Source: Epilithonimonas hispanica (GTDB lineage Bacteria > Bacteroidota > Bacteroidia > Flavobacteriales > Weeksellaceae). Taken from it: 64,000 nt of DNA. The stretch lies in the NCBI RefSeq assembly GCF_003385395.1, contig NZ_QNUG01000004.1, forward strand, positions 1 through 64,000, read 5' to 3'. Positions 34,381 through 43,308 of this stretch are shown piece after piece (position 1 is the first letter of the stretch; every line of letters starts with the position of its first letter). A program made the translations under genes and the position numbers. The notes under the pieces are model-generated. The model worked only from the letters and a program-made list of their open reading frames with translations. It ran no database searches and was not told the DNA's origin.

Positions 34381-36996
34381 CTATAAACTCTTTAATTTTT
34401 CTTCCAACAAAGCAATTTTGTCCAGAGCATCTTTTTGTTTTTTACGCTCAACTTCTACGATTTCTGGTTTTGCGTTCGCCACAAACTTTTCGTTGGAAAG
34501 CTTTTTATCTACAGAAATCAAGAATCCTTTTAAGTATTTTAATTCTTCTTCGGTTTTTGCTTTTTCTTCGGCTAAATCTAAATTTTCACTTAAAGGAATT
34601 GAAACTTCTGTTGCTCCAACCAAGAATGTAAAACTAGGCTTATCCGTTTTTGTTCCATAATGGATTTCAGAAACATTAGCTAATTTTCTTACAACTGCTT
34701 CATTCGGAAATCCTGTAGCATTAGTAAAAATCTCAACCGTTTCTCTTGGCGAAATTCCTTTTGTCTGACGATAATTTCTAACACCAGAAATCAATTCTTC
34801 TGAAGTTTCGAAGTTCTTGATAATATCTTCATTGAAAGAATCTGCTTTTTTTTGCTGAGCGATTACCAAAGCTTCTTCTGTAGTTCTTTCGGAAATTGCC
34901 TGCCATAATTCTTCCGTCAAGAAAGGCATAAATGGATGCAATAGTTTCATTAATTCTTCAAAGAACTCAATTGTTTTATTGTAAACATCTTTAGAAATTC
35001 CTTCTCCGAAATTGGGTTTAATCGCTTCCAAATACCAACCGCAGAAATCGTCCCAAATCAATTTATAAATCAAATGCAAAGCATCAGAAATCCTGAATTT
35101 TTCGAATTGGTCATTAATCTCAACAATCGTTTTATTCAATTTGTTTTCAAACCATTCGATGGATTGTTTGTCGGAATCGTTCAAAGGTTTATCTTCGTGA
35201 TTCCACATATTGATTAATCGGAAAGCATTCCAGATTTTAGTCGCAAAGTTTCTTCCCTGCAACATCAAATCTTCATCAAACAACAAATCGTTTCCAGCAG
35301 GTGCACTCAACAAACTTCCTACACGAACGCCATCCGCTCCGTATTTTTCAATCAAATCTATCGGATCTGGAGAATTTCCTAATTGCTTAGACATTTTTCT
35401 TCTTTGCTTATCTCGTACAATTCCTGTGAAATAAACATTTTGGAACGGAACTTTCCCTCTAAATTCTAATCCAGCCATAATCATTCTGGCAACCCAGAAG
35501 AAAATAATATCCGGACCTGTTACCAAATCCGAAGTTGGATAATAATAATTGATGTCTTCATTTTCGGGATTATTTACGCCATCAAAAACCGACATTGGCC
35601 ACAACCAAGATGAGAACCAGGTATCAAGTGCATCTTGGTCTTGTTTCAGGTTATCAGTTGTCAGTTGTTGGTTGTTGGTTTTTTGTTTTGCTAATTCTAA
35701 GGCATCGTTAAAATTCTCAGCAACTACAAAATCATCTTCGCCTTCTCCATAATAATAAGCAGGAATCTGCTGTCCCCACCAAAGCTGACGCGAAATATTC
35801 CAATCACGGATGTTTTCCATCCAGTGTTTATAAGTATTTTTGAATTTTTCCGGATAGAATTTAACCTCATCATCCATCACAACATCCAAAGCCGGTTTTG
35901 CAATTTCTGACATTTTCAAGAACCATTGTACAGAAACTTTAGGCTCGATAACTGCGCCCGTTCTTTCGGAAGTTCCTACTTTATTTACATAATCTTCTGC
36001 CTTCAACAAAAGATTATTTTCTTCTAATTCTTTAGCGATTTGCTTTCTTACATCAAATCTATTTTTTCCTGCGTAATGTAGTCCGTGCTCGTTCAGATTT
36101 CCGTCATCGTCCAAAGAATCAATGATTGGCAATTGATGTTTTTGTCCGATTTCGTAGTCATTAACATCGTGAGCCGGCGTAATTTTCAACGCGCCTGTTC
36201 CGAATTCAATATCAACATATTCGTCTTCAATAATTGGAATAATTCTGTTGACAATCGGTACAATTACATTTTTACCTTTCAAATGTGCATATCTCTCATC
36301 ATTAGGATTGATGCAAACCGCAGTATCACCAAAAATAGTTTCTGGACGAGTTGTTGCTACCGAAAGAAACTCTTCCGTTCCTTCTATTTTATATTTAAGG
36401 AAATATAGTTTTCCGTTTTGTTCTTTAAAGATAACTTCTTCATCAGAAATATTAGTTTTCGCTTCGGGATCCCAGTTTACGATTCTTGAGCCTTTGTAGA
36501 TAAGACCTTTATTATACAAATCAACAAAAGATTTAATTACCTGCTGAGACATTGTATCTTCCAACGTGAATCTTGTTCTGTCCCAATCGCAAGAGCAACC
36601 TAGTTTTTTCAATTGTTCTAAAATGGTTCCACCGTATTTATCGGTCCAATCCCAAGCGTGCTTTAGAAATTCTTCACGTGTGATATCGGATTTGTTGATT
36701 CCTTCAGATTTTAGCTTAGCAACAACTTTCGCTTCTGTTGCAATAGAAGCGTGATCCGTTCCAGGAACCCAACAAGCATTAAAGCCCTGCATTCTTGCTC
36801 TTCTGACCAATACATCCTGAATTGTATTGTTCAACATATGTCCCATATGAAGAATCCCCGTCACATTTGGCGGCGGAATTACAATTGTGTAAGGAGGTCT
36901 GTTATCTGGTGTGGAATGGAAATATTTGTTTTCTAACCAGAAGTCATACCATTTTTGTTCAGTTTCCTGTGGATTGTATTTGTCTGCAATCTGCAT
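34381..36996 (-). CDS. valS: Valyl-tRNA synthetase
   Basis: A class I synthetase of 871 residues that charges tRNA-Val. The HIGH motif appears as PPPNVTGILHMGHML and the second signature as KMSKQ (canonical KMSKS). The editing domain, anticodon-binding domain and C-terminal coiled coil (EEKAKTEEELKYLK) are all present, so length is normal. ATG 36996 (MQIADKYNP) is preferred over an upstream TTG. The short stretch TNNQQLTTDNLKQ before DALDTWFSS is encoded by a low-complexity repeat (35650-35686). Confidence 0.95.
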   Translation of the reverse strand: MQIADKYNPQETEQKWYDFWLENKYFHSTPDNRPPYTIVIPPPNVTGILHMGHMLNNTIQDVLVRRARMQGFNACWVPGTDHASIATEAKVVAKLKSEGINKSDITREEFLKHAWDWTDKYGGTILEQLKKLGCSCDWDRTRFTLEDTMSQQVIKSFVDLYNKGLIYKGSRIVNWDPEAKTNISDEEVIFKEQNGKLYFLKYKIEGTEEFLSVATTRPETIFGDTAVCINPNDERYAHLKGKNVIVPIVNRIIPIIEDEYVDIEFGTGALKITPAHDVNDYEIGQKHQLPIIDSLDDDGNLNEHGLHYAGKNRFDVRKQIAKELEENNLLLKAEDYVNKVGTSERTGAVIEPKVSVQWFLKMSEIAKPALDVVMDDEVKFYPEKFKNTYKHWMENIRDWNISRQLWWGQQIPAYYYGEGEDDFVVAENFNDALELAKQKTNNQQLTTDNLKQDQDALDTWFSSWLWPMSVFDGVNNPENEDINYYYPTSDLVTGPDIIFFWVARMIMAGLEFRGKVPFQNVYFTGIVRDKQRRKMSKQLGNSPDPIDLIEKYGADGVRVGSLLSAPAGNDLLFDEDLMLQGRNFATKIWNAFRLINMWNHEDKPLNDSDKQSIEWFENKLNKTIVEINDQFEKFRISDALHLIYKLIWDDFCGWYLEAIKPNFGEGISKDVYNKTIEFFEELMKLLHPFMPFLTEELWQAISERTTEEALVIAQQKKADSFNEDIIKNFETSEELISGVRNYRQTKGISPRETVEIFTNATGFPNEAVVRKLANVSEIHYGTKTDKPSFTFLVGATEVSIPLSENLDLAEEKAKTEEELKYLKGFLISVDKKLSNEKFVANAKPEIVEVERKKQKDALDKIALLEEKLKSL
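35650..35686. repeat. Low-complexity tandem repeat inside valS
   Basis: On the coding strand it reads as repeats of CAACCAA and CAACTGA (for example ACCAACAACCAACAACTGAC). It encodes Asn/Gln/Thr-rich residues in a loop of the catalytic domain just before DALDTWFSS. Similar degenerate short repeats (AAGTCGGAAGTCAGAAGTC) lie between valS and the DUF4241 gene near 34296-34313. Confidence 0.6.
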
Positions 36997-37074
36997 TTTA
37001 AAATTATTTTTGGCTTGTAATTTGCAAAAATAAGACAATGTGAAAAAATTAACATCACATATTCAAATAATTTA

Positions 37075-37082
37075 TAACTTTG
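37075..37082 (+). promoter_or_regulatory. Promoter -7 element TAACTTTG
   Basis: TAACTTTG lies 35 nt before the DUF1573 gene start and fits the consensus. Confidence 0.55.
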
Positions 37083-37117
37083 TTATTCAAAAATTTAATT
37101 ATTTAAAGAAAAAAAAT

Positions 37118-37606
37118 ATGAAAAAGATTCTTGCAGGATTATTTATGACAGGCGCTATCGCATTTGCATCTGCTCAGACCATCTCATTTGACAAAACAAC
37201 TTTCGACTACGGAAAAATAAAAGCTGGTTCTGATGGACATAGATTTTTTACAGTAAAAAACACTGGTGATAAACCACTTATCATTAGCGAAGTAAAACCA
37301 TCTTGCGGATGTACAACGCCAGAATGGAGCAAAGATCCAATTTTACCAGGAAAAACAGCTCAGATCAAAGTTGGCTACAATACAGGAATCAAAGGAGCTT
37401 TCAACAAATTGATTGAAGTTTATTCTAATGACCCAGCTAATAACAGATCTGTGTTATATATCAAAGGAAATGTTGAAGATTTACAAGGGGTTAATCAAGA
37501 AGCAAAACTAGTTGCAGCTCCTGCTGAAAGTTTTTCCGCTAAAACTGCACCGGCTTCATCAAAGGCTACAAAAAAAATCGTTAATAGAGCTGAAGCTGCT
37601 AAATAA
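37118..37606 (+). CDS. Secreted DUF1573 protein
   Basis: A 162-residue protein with a signal peptide (MKKILAGLFMTGAIAFASAQ) and one DUF1573 domain: FDYGKIKAGSDGHRFFTVKNTGDKPLII, then VKPSCGCTTPEWSKDPILPG with the conserved C-x-C. DUF1573 has an Ig-like (ASH/MSP) fold and is very common in Bacteroidota. The C-terminal tail of about 40 residues is rich in Ala, Lys and Ser and looks disordered. The role is unknown. The ATG at 37118 is chosen because it begins the signal peptide; the frame has a GTG further upstream. Confidence 0.88.
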   Translation: MKKILAGLFMTGAIAFASAQTISFDKTTFDYGKIKAGSDGHRFFTVKNTGDKPLIISEVKPSCGCTTPEWSKDPILPGKTAQIKVGYNTGIKGAFNKLIEVYSNDPANNRSVLYIKGNVEDLQGVNQEAKLVAAPAESFSAKTAPASSKATKKIVNRAEAAK

Positions 37607-37626
37607 TAAAAATTTACATTTTTTAT

Positions 37627-37659
37627 AAAAACCGTTCTTTTTTAAGGAGCGGTTTTTTT
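37627..37659 (+). terminator. Intrinsic terminator
   Basis: AAAACCGTTCTT / AAGGAGCGGTTTT (with one mismatch) followed by a T-run ends the DUF1573 transcript. Confidence 0.75.
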
Positions 37660-37684
37660 ATTTTTACATGAAATCAATTTTATT

Positions 37685-38563
37685 ATGGGATACAATTTTT
37701 CTGATCATTTTTTGATAAAAGAAAATTCGAAATTCGAAATCAAAAAACATAATACAAACTATAAGGGGAAAATCAATAAAGATGAAGCCAAGCAACTTTT
37801 GGAGGTAGAAAAGGAAAAGTTACGTGTTCTGCAAGAGAAACTTTATGCTGACGGAAGTCAATCTTTATTAATTATTCTTCAAGCAATGGATGCTGCCGGA
37901 AAAGACAGTTTGATAGAACACGTTTTCGGAGGTGTGAATCCTCAAGGTTGTGAAGTCACGAGCTTTAAAGGTCCAAGTACAAAAGAATATTCTCACGATT
38001 TCATTTGGAGACATTATTTAGCTCTTCCAGCCAAAGGAAAAATCGGAATTTTCAATCGTTCTCATTACGAAAGTGTGTTGGTTTGTAAAGTTCATCCAGA
38101 ATATAACCTCAGCGAGGAAGTCTGGAAAGATGTAAAACAATTTGATCAAAAATTCTGGGAGAACAGATACGAAAGCATCCGAAATTTTGAAAAACATTTA
38201 GCAAACAACGGAACAAAAATCATTAAGATTTTCCTGAATGTTTCCAAAGAGGAACAAAAGGAACGTTTTCTAGACAGAATCAATGAGGACGATAAAAATT
38301 GGAAATTTTCTTCCGCCGATATTACAGAAAGAGGATTCTGGGATGATTATCAAAAAGCTTATGAAGAAGCAATTAATCAAACTTCTACAGAGTCTGCACC
38401 TTGGTTTGTGATTCCTGCTGACCAAAAATGGTTTTCCAGAGTTGCTGCGATTCAAATTATCATTGACAAACTTGAAGAAATGAAACTGCAATATCCAAAA
38501 CTTTCCGAAAAAGAGAAAAACGGATTAGCAGAATCTAAAGCTAAATTGGAAAACGAAAAATAA
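37685..38563 (+). CDS. Polyphosphate kinase 2 family phosphotransferase
   Basis: A 292-residue single-domain PPK2 that transfers phosphate between polyphosphate and nucleotides. Walker A is in LQAMDAAGKDSL (residues 65-76), the lid and B region includes GIFNRSHYESVLV, and the C-terminal part has KIFLNVSKEEQKERFLDRI. The overall pattern (GGVNPQGCEVTSFKGPS) fits the polyphosphate:nucleotide phosphotransferase group that uses AMP or ADP, but the preferred nucleotide cannot be fixed by sequence alone. It stands alone between DUF1573 and rmuC. Confidence 0.9.
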   Translation: MGYNFSDHFLIKENSKFEIKKHNTNYKGKINKDEAKQLLEVEKEKLRVLQEKLYADGSQSLLIILQAMDAAGKDSLIEHVFGGVNPQGCEVTSFKGPSTKEYSHDFIWRHYLALPAKGKIGIFNRSHYESVLVCKVHPEYNLSEEVWKDVKQFDQKFWENRYESIRNFEKHLANNGTKIIKIFLNVSKEEQKERFLDRINEDDKNWKFSSADITERGFWDDYQKAYEEAINQTSTESAPWFVIPADQKWFSRVAAIQIIIDKLEEMKLQYPKLSEKEKNGLAESKAKLENEK

Positions 38564-38636
38564 TTTCCCAATTACGGAAAACCTCAATTTTATAAACAAA
38601 AGTCGTTTTAAAATTGTAAAAGCTAATATAGATTTA

Positions 38637-39983
38637 ATGGAAATTATTTATGCATTTGTTGGATTAATCGTTGGAGGAATTGTGGTTTTTCTTCTGATGA
38701 AATCTTTGTATGTGAGCAAAAAAAACATTGAGATCATTAATGAAAAATTAATTCGTTCTCAGGAAAATGAAAATCATTCTCAACAGAAAATTGATGAATT
38801 GAAACTTTCAAATAATAATCTGACCAACGAAATTTCATTAATCCAAAGAAGCAAAGAAGAACTTCTTTTCACGAATGCTGAACTGAATGCTCATTATAAA
38901 AATCTGCAGGAAAATCTCGAAAATCAAAAAGAGGATTTTTTGAAACTTCAGGAAACGACTCGTTTACAATTTGAGAAAACCGCCAATCAAATTTTAGAAG
39001 AGAAATCTGAAAAATTTACGCAACTCAATCAAAATCAACTCAAAACTATTCTTGAGCCTTTTCAGGAAAAAATCAATGAGTTGAAAAATACGGTTAACGA
39101 AACATACGACAAGGAAGCTAAAGAACGTTTTTCTCTTGGCGAAAAAGTCAGAGAGCTTAAAGACCTTAACCAACAGATTTCCGAAGACGCCAAACAGTTA
39201 ACCAGAGCTTTGAAAGGCGAAAGTAAAACTCAGGGAAATTGGGGAGAAATGATTTTGGAAAGTATTTTGGAAAAATCTGGTTTGAGAAAAAACCAGGAAT
39301 ATTTTCTGGAACACGAATTAAAAGACGAAAACAACAAAGCTATTTTCTCCGAATTTTCCGGTAAAAAAATGCGTCCAGATGCGGTTGTAAAATATCCTGA
39401 CAACAGAAATGTCATTATCGACAGTAAAGTTTCTTTGACTGCTTTTGTTGAAATGACTGATGAAACTAATCCTGAACTTTTCTCCCAGAAACAAAATCAA
39501 CATTTGCAATCGGTTAAGAATCATATTAATCAATTGAGTCAGAAAGCTTACGACGATTTTGACAAATCCTTGGACTTTGTGATGATGTTTATCCCAAGTG
39601 AAGCGGCATATATTGCTGCTTTGCAAGCTGAGCCTAACCTTTGGAATTTTGCTTATGACAAAAGAATTCTTTTACTAAGTCCTACTAATCTGATTACTTC
39701 TCTCAAACTCATCCAAGATCTTTGGAAACGCGAACATCAGAATCGAAATGCAATGGAGATTGCAGATAGAGGTGCCAAGCTTTACGACAAATTTGTTGGC
39801 TTTGTTGAGAATCTGGAACGTATTGGAAAGAATATCGACCAAGCTAAGAATTCTTACAATGATGCTTTCAAACAATTGAGTTCAGGAAATGATAATCTGA
39901 TTGTCCAAACTCAGAAACTGAAAAATCTTGGCATTAAGAACAAAAAAAATCTTCCTCAGAGTTTGGGTGAGGAAGATTTGTAA
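38637..39983 (+). CDS. rmuC: DNA recombination protein RmuC
   Basis: A 448-residue protein with an N-terminal transmembrane helix (about residues 4-24), a long coiled coil (about 35-190, rich in Glu, Lys, Gln and Asn) and the RmuC nuclease-like domain (about 195-400, including GNWGEMILESILEKSGL and MRPDAVVKYPDNRNVIIDSKVSL). RmuC limits DNA inversions at short inverted repeats in E. coli, of interest in a window so rich in palindromic repeats. The distance to the PPK2 gene (73 bp) allows co-transcription. Confidence 0.92.
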   Translation: MEIIYAFVGLIVGGIVVFLLMKSLYVSKKNIEIINEKLIRSQENENHSQQKIDELKLSNNNLTNEISLIQRSKEELLFTNAELNAHYKNLQENLENQKEDFLKLQETTRLQFEKTANQILEEKSEKFTQLNQNQLKTILEPFQEKINELKNTVNETYDKEAKERFSLGEKVRELKDLNQQISEDAKQLTRALKGESKTQGNWGEMILESILEKSGLRKNQEYFLEHELKDENNKAIFSEFSGKKMRPDAVVKYPDNRNVIIDSKVSLTAFVEMTDETNPELFSQKQNQHLQSVKNHINQLSQKAYDDFDKSLDFVMMFIPSEAAYIAALQAEPNLWNFAYDKRILLLSPTNLITSLKLIQDLWKREHQNRNAMEIADRGAKLYDKFVGFVENLERIGKNIDQAKNSYNDAFKQLSSGNDNLIVQTQKLKNLGIKNKKNLPQSLGEEDL

Positions 39984-40010
39984 ATTTTGCTGATATTTCC
40001 TTTGATTGTC

Positions 40011-40125
40011 AAAACCCATAGCCCCGATTGTAGTGGAAATCCTTTTTTGCTTTGGCTTCGAGAACCTCAGTCTGACAAAACGTCTTGCAAAAAAGATTGC
40101 AACGGAAAGCGGGATTAAGCTCCTG
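40011..40125 (-). repeat. GGAGCT..CCCGC 3'-end element, copy 2, with an inserted half-repeat
   Basis: On the minus strand it begins AGGAGCTTAATCCCGCTTTC 7 nt after the hemB stop codon and ends ATCGGGGCTATGGG. The flanks match the copies at 28662 and 46965. Its centre (40054-40077) instead reads GGCTTCGAGAACCTCAGTCT, a half of the unrelated palindromic family seen at 2901 and 63494. Confidence 0.78.
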
Positions 40126-40131
40126 AAAATT

Positions 40132-41118
40132 TTAATTATTCAATAGCTTAGCAACTTCTGGTGCCGCGTAGGTGAAAATCATATCTGCGCCAGCACGTTT
40201 GAAACTTGTTAAACTTTCTATTAAAACTTTGTCATTGTCTAACCAACCGTTTTGTGCAGCCGCTTTTAGCATAGCATACTCTCCGCTGACTTGGTAAACT
40301 GCAATTGGTTGCGTAATCAACTCTCTGATTTTGGAAACGATATCCAGATAAGGCATTCCAGGCTTTATCATAATGATGTCAGCACCTTCGTCCACATCCT
40401 TTAAAGCTTCATCGATAGCTTCTCTGGAATTATGAAAATCCATCTGATATGTTTTCTTATCTGCAGGAATCTCTTGTGCATCAACCGGCGCACTGTCTAA
40501 AGCACTTCTGAATGGTCCGTAAAAAGCACTGGCATATTTTGCTGCGTAAGACAAAATCCCTACATCTGTGAATCCATTTTCTTCCAAACCTTCTCTCATA
40601 GCCAAAACACGACCATCCATCATATCACTTGGTGCCAAAATATCAGCTCCAGCTTCGGCCAAAGAAATACCCATTTTTACAAGTGCTTCCACTGTGGAAT
40701 CGTTATCTATTTTTCCATTTTTGATAATCCCGTCATGGCCGTAAATGGAATAAGGATCCAACGCCACATCTGGCATAATAACTACTCCCGGAACAGCATC
40801 TTTGATAGCTTTGATAGCGGTTTGCATCAATCCGTTTGAATTCCAAGACTCTTTTCCGGTATTATCTTTCAGGTTATCGGAAACCTTCATATAAAGATTG
40901 ACAGCTTTGATTCCTAAATCATAATTTTCTTTAACAGTTTGCACCATTAAATCTAAACTTTGCCTAAAAACACCTGGCATTGAGGAAATGGCTTCTTTTT
41001 TGTTATTACCTTCCATAACAAACATTGGCAACACCAGATCGTTTGTTGTAAGGGTAGTTTCACGAACTAGACTTCTTATAGAATCGTTGGTTCTTAGTCT
41101 TCTGTTTCTTGAAATCAT
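40132..41118 (-). CDS. hemB: Delta-aminolevulinic acid dehydratase (porphobilinogen synthase)
   Basis: A 328-residue enzyme that joins two 5-aminolevulinate molecules into porphobilinogen in heme synthesis. The Schiff-base lysines are in DKKTYQMDF and IMIKPGMPYLDI. The metal loop reads PDVALDPYSIYGHDG, so the three Zn-binding cysteines of the Zn type are replaced, which marks the Mg-dependent class. The N-terminus NRRLRTNDSIRSLVRETTL is standard. A minus-strand TAAATTTG element at 41139-41146 lies 20 nt before the start. Confidence 0.95.
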   Translation of the reverse strand: MISRNRRLRTNDSIRSLVRETTLTTNDLVLPMFVMEGNNKKEAISSMPGVFRQSLDLMVQTVKENYDLGIKAVNLYMKVSDNLKDNTGKESWNSNGLMQTAIKAIKDAVPGVVIMPDVALDPYSIYGHDGIIKNGKIDNDSTVEALVKMGISLAEAGADILAPSDMMDGRVLAMREGLEENGFTDVGILSYAAKYASAFYGPFRSALDSAPVDAQEIPADKKTYQMDFHNSREAIDEALKDVDEGADIIMIKPGMPYLDIVSKIRELITQPIAVYQVSGEYAMLKAAAQNGWLDNDKVLIESLTSFKRAGADMIFTYAAPEVAKLLNN

Positions 41119-41230
41119 CTTGATAAAATTTATTGATGCAAATTTACTTATACTTTTATTGTTAGGCTATTGTATAATCGATTTATTTAAAATATATTTG
41201 TTGTAATTGTTTAAGTACAGACTAAAGCGA

Positions 41231-41578
41231 ATGAAAAAAATTCTATTCTTTATTATATTTACGGTAGTTTCGGTTGGATTTTCGGGAGAAATGAAAGCAC
41301 AAACAGCGCGTACAGTTTCTTCTCAAAAGACCGACGATGGTGTTTTGGTAGCTTACCCTAATCCAACTAAGGATGTTTTGCTCCTTAGATCCAAAGACAT
41401 TGCTATTAAAATCAAAACAGTAACATTCTTCTCTATTTTGGGTGCTCAAGTTGCTGAATATAATATCAATAGTAACAATACAGAATTGAGATTGGACAAA
41501 CTTCGTCCGGGAAAATATCTGATGAGATACACTTTGGATGACAATACTCAAAAGATTACTCAGATTATCAAACAGTAA
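41231..41578 (+). CDS. Short secreted protein made mainly of a T9SS type A sorting domain
   Basis: A 115-residue protein. A signal peptide (KKILFFIIFTVVSVGFSGEMKA) is followed by only about 20 residues and then a type A C-terminal sorting domain: VAYPNPTKDVLLL, ATVE-like strand VTFFSILGAQV, and LDKLRPGKYLMRYTLDD ending KITQIIKQ. There is hardly any room for a passenger domain. It should be exported by Sec and the type IX system. ATG 41231 is preferred over an in-frame TTG at 41207. A GC-rich terminator follows directly. Confidence 0.85.
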   Translation: MKKILFFIIFTVVSVGFSGEMKAQTARTVSSQKTDDGVLVAYPNPTKDVLLLRSKDIAIKIKTVTFFSILGAQVAEYNINSNNTELRLDKLRPGKYLMRYTLDDNTQKITQIIKQ

Positions 41579-41596
41579 ATTACGTTTTTAAAATAT

Positions 41597-41627
41597 ATGC
41601 CGGTTTTTTAGCCGGCATTTTTTATTT
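41597..41627 (+). terminator. Intrinsic terminator
   Basis: ATGCCGG / CCGGCAT with an 8-nt loop and a long T-run ends the transcript of the short sorting-domain protein. Confidence 0.88.
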
Positions 41628-41642
41628 AACAACTCAGTTCCT

Positions 41643-41650
41643 TAAATTTG
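41643..41650 (+). promoter_or_regulatory. Promoter -7 element of the OmpA-family gene
   Basis: TAAATTTGC lies 24 nt before the ATA triplet at 41675, where the start codon of the broken OmpA-family gene is expected. The spacing is that of several intact genes here. Confidence 0.55.
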
Positions 41651-41674
41651 CAGTAACCTAGAAAACTTAACCTA

Positions 41675-43308
41675 ATAAGAAAATATTATTTTCTTCTCGC
41701 GATTCTTTTAGTTCAATTTTTCAATTCTCAATTTCGAAATTCTTTGTACGATCATAATCAATTCAATATCTCTTTACGAGGTGGATTGGACTTTCCGTCT
41801 TATGATAATCAAACAAAATATATCGATTACAAACCCAATCTGAATCTCGGGATTTCTGCAGATTATTATTTCAATTGGATAGGCTTTGGAATTGATGCAG
41901 ATTACCTTTCAAACAAACCCAAAAGTTCTTATCCTACAGAGAGTCTGTACAACGGAACTACTCCACTTTCTAATCTTGGTTTGAATGAAAATAAAGTTGA
42001 AAGATTATTTCTAGGAATAGGTCCTAATTTCCGATATGTCATTAATGATAATCTAAGTTTTGCCTTCAAATTAAAAGGTGGTATTTCTAATATCAAAGGT
42101 GGAGAAACATCATTGACTGCAAACAATTACAACCTCAATTATCATAATGGGTACAACGAGAAAAATCTACTAACCGGAAAAGGACAAATTGAACTAAATT
42201 GGTTTTTCTCCGAATATGTAGGACTGAATGATCGAGTAAATAATAATCCTGCATCAGCTTATATCCCTTTTACAGAAGCTAACAATCAATATAATATTAA
42301 TATTGCTAATCAAAATATCCGAAATGCTAGTCTAGAACACGAGGTTCATTCGGCGGGAGTTTTTGCAGGATTGACTTCAGAATTCCAACAAGAGATTCGA
42401 ATCCTAACTATGGATTATCTGTCACTGCAAGAGATAAAGAAACAGGATTAATTCTTCCCGATACTTTTGTAGAGCTCTATAAAAACGGAAAACGAACCCA
42501 TTTCGCAAAGACGAATTCTCAAGGTGTTGCTTTCTTCAAGAATATTAAACCTGAAAATTACGAAATCAAAGGAAGTCTTTACAATATTGATTTGATTTCC
42601 AGTAAAGCAGACAAAGATGAATTTGTAAAAAATTCAATCATCAAAAAAGAAATATCTACAGAACCTGAAATTTTCTTTGTAAAAGGACAAGTTAACATTT
42701 GTAATTCTAAAGATCCGCTGAGATACACAACAGTCGTTATTAAAAATAATGAAACCGAAGTCTTTCACGAAATAAAAACAAATGTCGATGGGAAATTCTA
42801 CTTCAAAGCAGACAAAAACACATCTTACAATATCTATGGTAAAAAAGGTAATTACTTTTCTCAAACAGAAACCGTGACTTCTAAAAATGTAGACAGGCGC
42901 CATACTCTTTTCCTTAATTTACAAATTTGTATGGAAGAAACGACTTGCGGAAAACCAATCAATCTGAAAAATATCCATTACGACTTAGATAAGTATTTTA
43001 TCAGAGAGGATGCAAAAGCAGAACTCAATAAAATGGTTCAGTTTATGAAAGATAATCCGAATGTAAAAGTAGAATTATCTTCGCACACAGACTCACGAGC
43101 TTCAGACGATTATAACAAAATATTGTCCCAAAACCGCGCAAATGCAGCTGTAGATTATCTGGTCTCAAAAGGTATTGATAAAGCCAGATTAAAGCCAGTT
43201 GGCTACGGAGAAACTCAACTTCTGAATAAGTGCAGTAATGACGTAAACTGTAATGAACAGCAACACCAAATCAATAGAAGAACAGAGATGAAAGTTATTT
43301 GTCCTTGA
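41675..43308 (+). pseudogene. OmpA-family outer membrane protein, broken
   Basis: One gene in two frames. The first frame is open from 41657 and encodes a signal peptide (RKYYFLLAILLVQFFNSQ) preceded by ATA at 41675, with no ATG, GTG or TTG before the mature part; an ATG to ATA change is the simplest reading. A beta-barrel-like N-terminal half (ISLRGGLDFPS, IGFGIDADYLS) runs to about 42400. There one base is missing between CGA and TCCTAAC: restoring it gives RNPNYGLSVTARDKETG and joins the second frame, which has a carboxypeptidase-like beta domain (LILPDTFVELYKNGKRT) and an OmpA peptidoglycan-binding domain (VELSSHTDSRASDDYN, LSQNRANAAVDYLVSKGI) ending at 43308. Confidence 0.85.
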
